A DNA stretch of 64,000 bases, taken from the NCBI RefSeq assembly GCF_038396675.1, contig NC_088934.1, positions 5,248,501 to 5,312,500 on the forward strand, given 5' to 3'. Positions 34,120 through 43,509 of the stretch are shown piece after piece; position 1 is the stretch's first letter, and each line of letters starts with the position of its first letter. The position numbers and the translations under genes are program-made. This stretch comes from Hydra vulgaris. Its lineage: Eukaryota; Cnidaria; Hydrozoa; Anthoathecata; Hydridae. A model generated the notes under the pieces. That model was given only the letters and a program-made list of their open reading frames with translations. It ran no database searches and was not told where the DNA came from.

Positions 34120-34440
34120 TACATTTTTTAAATAGTGATGTAAATCCATCAAAACTTACTTTATTGCTACTTTTTTTTTATATATTTACTATTGCTATAT
34201 TTTTTTATATTTTTTTACTTTAAAAGGTTTTAGAAAAACAGACTAGAAATACAAAAAATACAAGTTTTTTGCTAAAAATACGAATTTATATTGTGCACTA
34301 TGCACGCTTACAATTCGGTTTGTAGTCAGTATAATTCTTCCTTAATTTAGGTACCGAATTTTAGACTGAACACCGAGTATTTTGATAAGTATTGGTACCA
34401 AATACTGTAGTTTTAGTTGCGTGACAACACTTATGAAGAC

Positions 34441-35985
34441 TTTATGGGACATGTTACTAAAGTTTATTTTAGCGACTAGTTTTCAAGTGCTCAACTAAGA
34501 GTTTTAATAAAAAAATTAATAGGCAAAAAGTTTGAATGGCAATGTGTTAATTCAGAATAAATAGCGGTTGATGATCAGTTGGTTTTTGGGGATACTTTTC
34601 CCAAATAGGGTTAGGTTCAACCAATGTGTACAATGTTACAAAGTACCCGTTTTGTACAAGGATTTTGAAAAAATATATTTGTAACCTTTAGTATAAAAAC
34701 TTTACGCTTGGTCTAAAATGCTATAATATTAGCAGAATGATACTCTTTGTCATACAGTAAGCTCGATAACAGAGCATTTTGAAATTAAGCAGATAAAGAT
34801 ACTGCCTTGGTGTGCTCAATCATCAAGTATAACATATTAAACGTTGAACCCACTTGAGGATTAGATAAACAGCAAAAGGTTATGTATAGTAACACATGTT
34901 ACTTAAGTATTACGATGTTGTGACAAAAGGGAGTGAGTCAAAAACGGTCAAAAATTGCGTAACGTATTTTATGAACAACTCCTAATGTTCTTGAATAATA
35001 ACTATCATTAAAAATACGTATAATTTTCATTCTTTTTTTTTATTTAGGGAGACGGGCTTTTTAAGATTTCAAGCCTTATTTAAAGCATTTTAAAAAAATT
35101 TTAATTGACAGGTCGATCAGCGAGTCCTTATTTTTGTTAGAAATTGACATTGTGTTTGGAAAACCGTTGAATAAACAACATTTTATCAGTAGATAATGTG
35201 AAATATGTGCAACATCGTAGAAAGTATTTAAAATAAAAAAACCTCGGTTTTTTTTAAAAAGAGATAAAGTCTTACAAGAAAGTTTATTTTGAGAAAAAAA
35301 AAATTCTGTGGAAGGTTTTTGAAAGATCAAATTAAGTAATTTATTACAGTTTAAAATAATTTTTTTAATCAAAATTTTCAATAACTGCTCTAAATTGTTT
35401 ATTAAAAAGTCGAACTTGACACATCGTACTTAACGAAGTTGACAAAATAGTAAATCTTAAATTGCAATCTTTTAAATAAATCTCATCTTTGACAATCTAT
35501 ATCCTTTAAAAGCGATTTGAATACAGTTAGATTTTTGCGTTCTTTACTTTTATCAACATTTTATATAAATCGGCGCCTGAATAAAAAAATTATTTATTCG
35601 TACATACAAGTTTTATTTTCGGCACCTTTTTTCAAGTTTCTTTATTTCATTTTTGTGTGTGGAATAGTGCTCAAATTCTAGTTTGGGCCTAACATATATT
35701 GCGAATAGCAAATGAGTCAGTGGACCAATATTTAAAGCACTAATGTGCTTAGTTTAAAGTAAACTATACTGGTGACGAGGTCTTTTCATTTGAGATACTT
35801 ATGTTGAAATCTCCATTATGAGCTTTTTTTATCATTTTATTATTATTATTTTTTTACGTTAATATTCTTTTTTCAATTTATTTGCCATATGAACTAGTTT
35901 ATTGAGATCACGTGGTATTATTTTTCGATCTTGATTATTGCAATAGTTTACTGTCATTTTTTATTAGTTTACAGATACCGCGAAT
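34441..35985. other. No gene supported
   Basis: AT-rich sequence with scattered short frames on both strands. None shows motifs, splice structure or similarity to other parts of the window. Confidence 0.4.
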
Positions 35986-36190
35986 TAATTCAGGCAAGTC
36001 ATTGATAATTAAATGGAAAATTAGTGATGATAAGACTTCGTATTTATCTGAATTTTTAATTTTGAATCCTTTGCAATTTTATGTAAATTTAAAAAACTTA
36101 AAAAATGTTCCATGTGAGAGTTGAATGAAGACTATTTTTAATAGATTTATTTGATCATTAATGTTAACTGCGTATATTTGAGTTAGTTCG
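35985..36190 (+). repeat. Dispersed repeat, copy 1
   Basis: Contains AAATGGAAAATTAGTGATGA, TAAGACTTCG, TCTGAATTTTTAATTTTGAA and GTTAACTGCGTA in the same order and strand as 54880-55050. One frame reads KWKISDDKTSYLSEFLILNP and keeps similarity between the copies (KWKISNDKTSSSSEFLILNP), so the repeat probably derives from a coding exon of a transposon. Family unknown. Confidence 0.65.
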
Positions 36191-36446
36191 TTTTATGGTT
36201 CATTTATAATTGCTAGATGATGATATTTAGAGTTGGTTCTAACATTATTCGTACTAAGAAATCTGGTTTCTCTTATGTATTAAACTTTTAGGTTAGATTG
36301 GCGTGATCAATTTGATACTTCGTTAATGTCTCAATGCATGTCAGAGTTTTCGAAATGTTATTAAGAGACTTGTGAAGTGTTTTAATTTAACTTGTTGGGT
36401 AACAGTTTTTATTAATTTGTTAAGTGCAGTATATATTTGGTGGTTT

Positions 36447-36697
36447 TGCGTGCGGTGGTCTGTGGATATAACTATTAAAGATGTTTTACAGTTTAGTTTT
36501 GATTTCGCGTCATATAGATACTATTATTTAATTAATCGTTCGATATGTATTTTTAGGAAGAGAATATCTTTTTAAGCGCGGCAGTCTGTAGATGCAACCA
36601 ACATAGATATTTTACCGTCCAGTTTTTATTTCGCACCATATAGATTATTACATAATCGATTGTTTGATATGTATTTTTAGGAATGGAACATCTTTTC
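36447..36697 (+). repeat. Diverged tandem duplication, unit about 125 bp
   Basis: Two units share the order GCGGTGGTCTGTGGATATAA / GCGGCAGTCTGTAGATGCAA, TTTTACAGTTTAGTTTTGAT / TTTTACCGTCCAGTTTTTAT, CATATAGAT, and GATATGTATTTTTAGGAA. Unit 1 is about 36447-36572 and unit 2 about 36575-36697. The 3' landmark ATTTTTAGGAA resembles a splice acceptor in both units, so duplicated exons are possible. Confidence 0.7.
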
Positions 36698-37236
36698 TTA
36701 TGGAAGCCACCGCATTTTTAACTTTTTTGCTAATTCAGTTTTTAGTGTAATGAGTGTAGTTGGGCAAGAAAATAACAAACTTTTTATCAAAATTATCAAG
36801 ATTTGTGACCTAATCTGGAAAAAGGGACCATAAATGGGAAAAGTTATTTTGAGACACAGCGTGTTTTAGTCATATAACCCACATAAGGTCCCATTTCTGT
36901 TCACTGTAGAATAACGTTTTCAGATTTAATAGGTTATGTATTCATGCGCTATTGTGACCAAAATCTCAAGGATAGTTTAGCAGTGGCAAAATAAAGTAAA
37001 GCGGCAAAAGGGACTTTAAGTGGAAATTTAAAATATTTTTTAGTTTAATAATAAGTTTAGGCGGTTGATTCTTATAACAAGATAACTATAAATTATAATT
37101 ATATATCAATTATATTTTAAAAATGTAAAATAGATAAAAGTACTAAAATGTATATTAACAAAACAAATTAAATTTTATGAAAATAAACTTTTGATTGATA
37201 TATTAGAGTTGTTGACTGGAAGATTTCGTACCATTC

Positions 37237-39553
37237 CACAGTGGGCCAGAATTTTTTTTCCGTATCCAAAAGTCCCAAAAAAGTCAAATCTTCTAAACTT
37301 TTTTTTATCTTATTATTGAAACATAGGTGCTTTACTCTACTCAAAAATGTATCCGTTCAATTACTAGAGATGAAGGCAAACTTGCTAGAACCATTTATGA
37401 TGGCTTGAAAATTGTCAAATTTTCGCAAAATTTTTTTTTTTTAAATACATATCCTCAAAATCTACATAACTTTTTTCAATTAAAAAAGCTTTGGACCATT
37501 TTTATTTTAAATAAACATATTAACTTTGTGCTTATTAAAAGTATATGTTTTAGTTATATATTTGTATTTAATTTATTCATAATGTCTTAGAATTGTAGGC
37601 ATTTTAGTGGTGCTTTTCTAAATTTCCTCATCTTCCTTTTTGTAAATGCCACCCGAATATTGTTTGATTTTCTGATTTTTGCATTTACTTATCGGCAATT
37701 ATTGTTCAAAAAAAAACCCAGCTGCGACCATGTATTCTTTATGATATATTTTTTAGTTCAAAATCGACGACTTTTTTTGCTTTTATAAAAATACCAGTTT
37801 AAAGTTAAGATATTTGCTTAAGGAATATAGTTTTTTTTTTTTTTTAATTTTATTTAACACATCGAACCGTTATTTTTTTAAAAACTTTTTTGTTATTATT
37901 TTAATTTTTTCAAAATAGGAAAAAAAAAGAAAATCATTTCACTATAAATACATAAAAATCAAATATTTAAGTATTCGATTCCAACCAAATGCCGCTCTCT
38001 TGAAATTGGAATTAATAATTTTTAGGAAGTATAAAGGTTGTTTAGTACTATTAATTAAAATTAGCTGCGACTAGTTATATTTTAAACTTAAAATCGATTT
38101 TGAAAATTCAAGATTTTAGACTAATTTAACTCTTACTTTACAATGCATTGTGACGTGAAAAAATTTATTTGCTTGGAAATTTGAAGTTTATATAATATTA
38201 TATGATTATATGAAGCCTAATTAGTTGATAATTGCGATTTGAATAAAAAATTGTAACGTTAAAAACTTAAAAAAGTCTTTAGCATTAACTTAGACACTAT
38301 AGGAAAATTGAAGTTAGACATTTGCATATACTGTAAATGTTAAAAAATAGTTAAACTATTAGTCACTAACATCCTGCAAATAGACTTTTAGTGAACTACA
38401 CTTACCATATTTTATATTGTAATTATTCATTTAATATTAAATAAATATTTAAAACTGAGAATTTATTTTTTATAGTTCAAGGTTAAAAGTTTATGCCTAT
38501 TTTACAAATAAGTGCACATAATAATTTCTTCATTAATTTAAATAAAAAAATTAACATAGCCAATATTATATTATAATATTAACATAACAATATTATATAC
38601 ATAGCAGAATTGGGTCACTCGAAAACATTAAATAATTGAATTGGTCCGTCATTGTAGCTTTTCGATCAAGTTTACGAGTGCGTTGAAAGCGAATATTTTT
38701 ATTATCTTTATTCTGAGCTTCAATTGCTTCTTCAGAGTCCATTCCGATTGGTAGTTTGTGTACTGAGACTGGCATGTAAAACCATGAGTACTCTCGAACA
38801 AATATATTTGCTGTTTCCAAACAATATGTTTCATATTTGGCTATGTTAATTTTTTTATTTAAATTAATGAAGAAATTATTATGTGCACTTATTTGTAAAA
38901 TAGGAATAAACTTTTAACCTTGAACTATAAAAAATAAATTCTCAGTTTTAAATATCAACTATATTCCTTAAGCAAATATCTTAACTTTAAACTGGTCTTT
39001 TTATAAAAGCACAAAAAGTCGTCGATTTTGAACTAAAAAATATATTATAAAGAATACATGGTCGCAGCTGGGTTTTTTTTTTGAACAATAATTGCCGTTT
39101 AGTAAATTCAAAAATCAGAAAATCAAACAATATTCGGGTGGCATTTACAAAAAGGAAGATGAGGAAGTTTAGAAAAGCACCACTAAAATGCCAACAATTC
39201 TAAGACATTATAAATAAATTAAATACAAATATATAACTAAAACATATACTTTTTATAAGCACAAAGTTAATATGTTTAATTAAAATAAAAATGGTCCAAA
39301 GCTTTTTTAATTGAAAAAAGTTATGTAGATTTTGAGTATAAGTGTTTAAAAAAAAAAAAATTTGCGAAAATTTGACAATTTTCAAGCCATTATGAATGGT
39401 TCTAGCAAGTTTGCCTTCATCTCTAGTAATTGAACGGATACATTTTTGAGTAGAGTAAAGCACCTATGATTCAATAATAAGATAAAAAAAAGTTTAGAAA
39501 ATTTGGCTTTTTTGGGACTTTTGACCACGGAAAAAAAATTCTGGCCCACTGCG
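37237..39553. mobile_element. Foldback element 1 with long asymmetric inverted arms, 2.3 kb
   Basis: The right arm (38838-39553) is continuous. The left arm is its inverted copy in two parts, 37237-37831 and about 38452-38570, separated by about 620 bp unique to the left side. The ends are CACAGTGGGCCAGAATTTTT and CGCAGTGGGCCAGAATTTTT (read inward). CATTC lies directly outside both ends (37232-37236 and 39554-39558), a candidate 5-bp target duplication. A central 265-bp core holds the minus-strand fragment of transposon protein family A. Arms contain open frames such as CIRSITRDEGKLARTI in both orientations; these are mirror copies of non-genic sequence or of an old exon. Confidence 0.8.
38593..38834 (-). 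pseudogene. Fragment of transposon protein family A in the foldback core
   Basis: It reads METANIFVREYSWFYMPVSV, HKLPIGMDSEEAIEAQNKD, NIRFQRTRKLDRKATMTD and FNYLMFSSDPILL. The order ...YMPxSVHK...LPIG..SEEA.EA.NKD...R....RK..RKA......LL.SSDP matches, in its last third, the fragment at 1441-1719. It is likely the C-terminal part of the element's own or a captured protein. Function unknown. Confidence 0.5.
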
Positions 39554-39599
39554 CATTCCGGAAAAATAAAATTCTTTAAAAAAAAACAATTGAGAATCA

Positions 39600-39790
39600 G
39601 GAATTTTTTATTTTCGTACCAAATTTTACGAAACAAAAAAACCCGTCAATGTTCATTTCGCAAATGCAACTTACGAAATGCGGCTTTTTGCAAGTCGAAT
39701 TACGAAATAAAACTATTTTGCTACATACGAAAGTAGCGCTTACGGAAGTCGCACTTGCGAAACGAGCTCTTTCGCTAAACAACGTTTTGA
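39600..39790. repeat. Degenerate TTACGAAAT-type repeats
   Basis: CGAAA/TTTCG and CTTACGAAA-type words recur every 12-25 bp (for example 39670, 39702, 39727, 39739, 39756), including CAAGTCGAATTACGAAAT and AAGTCGCACTTGCGAAACG. The stretch is richer in CG dinucleotides than its surroundings and separates the two foldback elements. Confidence 0.55.
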
Positions 39791-39939
39791 AGTCTATAAA
39801 AAAAATTTGTTGGTCAAACGAATATAGTTGTGAAAAAGAAAATTTTTATATACCAAAATGTTTATAATCAGAGTTGTTACGACATAATATGTCTGGCAGA
39901 TCTGTCGACATATTTTCAGACATATTTTCTGCCGACATA

Positions 39940-40225
39940 AAATATGTCCCACATATTTTCGATTGACTTATTTTGACATAATTATGTCTGAATTATTTTC
40001 TGCTGACATAAAATATGTCAGACATATTTTCCATTGACATATTTTGACATATTTTTATGTCTGAATTATTTTCTGCTGACATAAAATATGTCAGACATAT
40101 TTTCCATTGACATATTTTGACATATTTTTATGTCTGAGTTATTTTCTGCTGACATAAAATATGTCAGACATATTTTCTATCAACATATTTTGACATAATT
40201 TTATATCTGAATTATTTGCTGTTTG
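39940..40225 (+). repeat. 73-bp satellite, left array, about 3.7 copies
   Basis: Unit landmarks: TTTCTGCTGACATAAAATAT, GTCAGACATATTTTCCATT, GACATATTTTGACATA, TTTTATGTCTGAATTA. CCATTGACAT recurs at 40031 and 40104, giving a 73-bp period. The unit is internally palindromic around GACATAAAATATGTC. Confidence 0.92.
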
Positions 40226-40336
40226 ATATTCTTGAAGAAAAAATCAATCTAACAAATTTATTGTGCATTTCAACTTAATTTACAGAGTTAAGTAAAAATA
40301 GTTTAACAAATTTGTTGCTTTTTTGCAATCAATTAT

Positions 40337-40962
40337 AATTGAAGGTCAACACACAAAAAAAAATTTTTCTGGTGCCGAGCAAACAATTTGTTTTTTGGAT
40401 TGCATTTCACATTTTGATTTCAAATATGCAACTCATTTTTTACCATCACGTCAAGTTGTAAAGATATTTGGGTTCAGATCTTTAATATTTGGGGTAAAGT
40501 CCCTAATATTGTCAAAAGTATGTCAACTTGGGTCTCAAAAAAAGCGTATTTTAGAAGATAGTATAGAGATTTTTTAAAAACATAAAATTTTTCCATAAAA
40601 TTTTGTGGCAAAAAAATTATTTAAAAAAATGCTAAAGACTCTTAAAAAAATGTCAACAAAATGTTTTTCAGCAATAATACAAAAAATACTTATTTTTTAT
40701 TACAAACGAATAACATCTTTAAAATCTCTATGAAAATACGCTTCTTTTGAGACTCAGGTTGACATACTTTTGAACAACTTTTTTTCGACAATATTAGGGA
40801 CCTTACCCCAAATTCTAAAGATTTGAACCCAAATATCTTTTTAACTTGACGTGATGGTAAAAAATGAGTTGCATATTTGAAATCAAAATAAGAAACCCTA
40901 CATAAAATACAAATTGTTTTCTTGGCACCAGAAAAAATTTTTGTTGTTGTTGACCTGTGTTA
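40337..40962. mobile_element. Foldback element 3, nested in the left arm of foldback 2
   Basis: Inverted arms about 40345-40580 and 40720-40955 begin AGGTCAACA and TTTTTCTGGTGCC. They share landmarks such as CATCACGTCAAGTT and GTCAACTTGGGTCTCAAAA. The interruption is shown by the right arm of foldback 2, in which the flanking sequences (GCAATCAATTAT and GCTTCATAAAACTTT) are contiguous near 42325-42350. TTAT occurs on both sides, a candidate target duplication. No gene inside. Confidence 0.8.
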
Positions 40963-41597
40963 TGCTTCATAAAACTTTTATTTTAAATCCTATAAGCAAA
41001 TATCTTTTGTTTCATAAAGATCTTTTTCTGCCCTTTTTAGCGATGCATCGTTTGATAGTATTGACAAAGTATTTTTAGCGATGTATCATTTGAGAGTATC
41101 GACTAGTATTGATGCATCATTTGATAGTATTGATTAGTATGGATTAGTATTGGCGATTTCCCTTATTAGAATGTAAAAACCATCTCCAGCTGAGTTTTTA
41201 TTACTGAAAATGGTTTTTATTAATATGACTAAACTGAAAATTATTCGCTTGATTAAAATAGTATTTAAAAAAAAACATTTTTAGTTATTTTTAACTAATA
41301 GTTGATTCATTCAATAAATTATATTCCCAATTTTTGACTTTAAATCGTAAGGATAACGAAAAAAATAATTATTCCAATATACATTTCACTCAAAACATTT
41401 TATGCAAGTTTATGGCAGTTAATTATGCTGTTATAATGCAATTGTCAATTATTTTATTGTTAAATAAATCATAACTATTATAACTAAAAGTATATTATTC
41501 GTAGTTGGTTATAAACTATTACCGGTTAGTCTTCTTAATATGAATTTAATGAGCTGAATATAACTTTTGGGAAATATTTCAAATTCTTCAGCTTAAA

Positions 41598-41705
41598 TGA
41601 ATTTTGACATAATTTTATGTCTGAATTATTATCTGCTGACATAAAATATGTCAGACATATTTTCCATTGACATATTTTGACATATTTTTATGTCTGAATT
41701 ATTTA
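41598..41705 (+). repeat. Internal copy of the 73-bp satellite
   Basis: About 1.5 units (TTTTGACATAATTTTATGTC, TGCTGACATAAAATATGTCA) in the centre of foldback 2, in left-array orientation. Confidence 0.9.
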
Positions 41706-42056
41706 ATTTGGCACGAATTTTTTGAAATTCTGTGAACCGCTTTTTTCATAGAATCTTTTGAATTCAATTTTTTATAATGAAATCTTTTTCAGGATCAACT
41801 AATAACTAAAAATAACTAAAAAAGTTTTTTTTTTATTATTATTTTAATCAAAGAAATAATTTTAAGTTTAGTCATACTAATAAAAACCACTTTCAGTAAT
41901 AAAAACTGAGCTTGAGATGGTTTTTACATTCTAATAAGGGAAAGCGCCAATACTAATCAATACTATCAAATACTATCAAATGATGCCTCAATACTAGTCA
42001 GTATTAATCAATACTATCAAATGTCAAAATTAGTCAATACTATCAATGTCAATATT

Positions 42057-42228
42057 AGTCATAATCAATAAATAATTCATAATCAATAAATAAGTCATAA
42101 TCAATAAATAAGTCATAATCAATAAATAAGTCATAATCAATAAATAAGTCATAATCAATAAATAAGTCATAATCAATAAATAAGTCATAATCAATAAATA
42201 AGTCATAATCAATAAATAAGTCAATAAA
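42057..42228 (-). repeat. 18-bp tandem array, 9 copies
   Basis: The unit GTCATAATCAATAAATAA repeats about nine times nearly perfectly; one early copy has TTCATAAT. Because 18 is a multiple of three, it gives an artefactual repeating MTYLLI frame on the minus strand. The left arm of foldback 2 has no matching expansion, so it grew after the arms formed. Confidence 0.95.
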
Positions 42229-42474
42229 TGCCAATATTAGTCAATACTATCAAATGATACATCGCTAAAAAGGGCAGAAAAAGACCTTTATGAAACAACT
42301 GATGTTTGCTTACAGGGTTTATAAAGTTTTATGAAGCATAATTGATTGCAAAAAAGCAACAAATTTGTTAAACTATTTTCACTTAACTCTGTAAATTAAG
42401 TTGAAATGCGCAATAAATTTGTTAGATTGATTTTTTCTTCAAGAATATCAAGCACCAAATAATTCAGATATAAA

Positions 42475-43090
42475 ATTATGTCAAATATGTCGATAGAAAA
42501 TATGTCTGACATATTTTATGTCAGCAGAAAATAATTCAGACAAAAAATTATGTCAAAATATGTCGACAGAAAATATGTCTGACATATTTTATGTCAGCAG
42601 AAAATAATTCAGACATAAAATTATGTCAAAATATGTCGACAGAAAATATGTCTGACATATTTTATGTCAGCAGAAAATAATTCAGACAAAAAATTATGTC
42701 AAAATATGTCGACAGAAAATATGTCTGACATATTTTATGTCAGCAGAAAATAATTCAGACATAAAATTATGTCAAAATATGTCGACAGAAAATATGTCTG
42801 ACATATTTTATGTCAGCAGAAAATAATTCAGACAAAAAATTATGTCAAAATATGTCGACAGAAAATATGTCTGACATATTTTATGTCAGCAGAAAATAAT
42901 TCAGACATAAAATTATGTCAAAATATGTCGACAGAAAATATGTCTGACATATTTAATGTCAGCAGAAAACAATTCAGACATAAAATTATGTCAAAATATG
43001 TCGATAGAAAATATGTCTGACATATTTTATGTCAGCAGAAAATAATTCAGACATAAAATTATATCAAAATATGTCGATAGAAAATATGTG
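42475..43090 (-). repeat. 73-bp satellite, right array, about 8 copies with alternating variants
   Basis: The period is 73 bp (GTCGACAGAA at 42563, 42636 and on). Successive units carry CAGACAAAAAATTATG and CAGACATAAAATTATG alternately (AAAA, ATAA, AAAA, ATAA, AAAA, ATAA, then ATAA, ATAA), a 146-bp higher-order dimer. GTCGACAG changes to GTCGATAG in the outermost units. Confidence 0.93.
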
Positions 43091-43339
43091 GGACATATTT
43101 TATGTCGGCAGAAAATATGTCTCAGACATATTTGACAGATAACAACCCTGCTGTCGCTGCTACTATTAGCTCTTAATTCATCATGATTAAAAACCTAAAT
43201 GATTAAAAAGATACTTTCGAGGAATTGCGAAAGAAAATGCAAATGTATTTACGTCTTTTAAAGCTAAAAGAAAAAAAGGAAGCCTAATAGGCTATTGAAT
43301 ATTGTTATTAAATAGCAAACATGTACTTTTAATGAAGTA

Positions 43340-43501
43340 TCTCTTAAAATACCGAAAATTACAGCTGAATGGTCATCAAACAAGATGTTTTACGATAAGA
43401 AAATTAGTGAAGATATCGTTTACAGATATTGTGACCATAAAAAGGAAGGGAACTGCGTCTTTCTGAAAAAACATAAAAAATGCTGCAAAGTTGCAAAATA
43501 A
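43340..43501 (+). other. Possible cysteine-rich terminal exon
   Basis: An open frame reads SLKIPKITAEWSSNKMFYDK, then YRYCDHKKEGNCVFLKKHKK and CCKVAK, ending in a stop at about 43501. An AG lies just before (TTTTAATGAAG). The composition is unlike the surrounding junk, but no family is recognised and it could be chance or a transposon exon. Confidence 0.3.
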
Positions 43502-43509
43502 AATAGTTA

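Larger units (their letters stand above)
26347..34432. mobile_element. hAT element, 8.1 kb, with exact 8-bp target duplication
   Basis: The left end is TAGTGTTATCAAAGTACTCG and the right end read inward is AAGTGTTGTCACGCAAC. The 8-bp direct repeat ATGAAGAC flanks it at 26339-26346 and 34433-34440. A length of 8 bp is the hAT signature. Subterminal motifs (TACTCGGT, GGTACCAA, TTCGGTACC) occur at both ends in inverted orientation, as transposase-binding sites often do. Inside lie a BED finger fragment, a Tc1-like element, a Tigger-like element and a relic of another transposon gene. With those removed little of a transposase remains, so it is non-autonomous or decayed. Confidence 0.82.
39868..43148. 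mobile_element. Foldback element 2 with 73-bp satellite arms, 3.3 kb
   Basis: Termini CAGAGTTGTTACGACATAAT (39868) and CAGGGTTGTTATCTGTCAAA (read inward from 43148) begin inverted arms. Each arm holds, outside to inside: a 73-bp satellite array; a unique block with AACAAATTTGTTGCTTTTTT; a block with AGCGATGTATCATTTGA and AGTATTGACTAGTATT motifs; and an inner block with AACCATCTCCAGCTGAGTTT. The left arm spans 39868-40336 and 40963-41225 and is split by another foldback; the right arm spans about 41860-43148. The core (41226-41860) has no gene and includes one more satellite fragment at 41605-41703. No target duplication is clear (left flank TTTATAAT, right flank CTGTCGCT). Confidence 0.8.

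Noticed and set aside
39200-39463. Frame with LYSTQKCIRSITRDEGKLAR and its near-identical mirror at 37327-37590
   Set aside because: The two are the same sequence in the inverted arms of one foldback element; no domain, start context or other gene feature supports a protein.
42030-42224. Minus-strand frame with MTYLLI repeated
   Set aside because: It is the 18-bp tandem array in the arm of a foldback element; the period, not selection, keeps it open.
42475-43090. CRISPR-like regular repeats
   Set aside because: The 73-bp units are contiguous, with no unique spacers, and lie within an inverted-repeat element of a eukaryotic genome.
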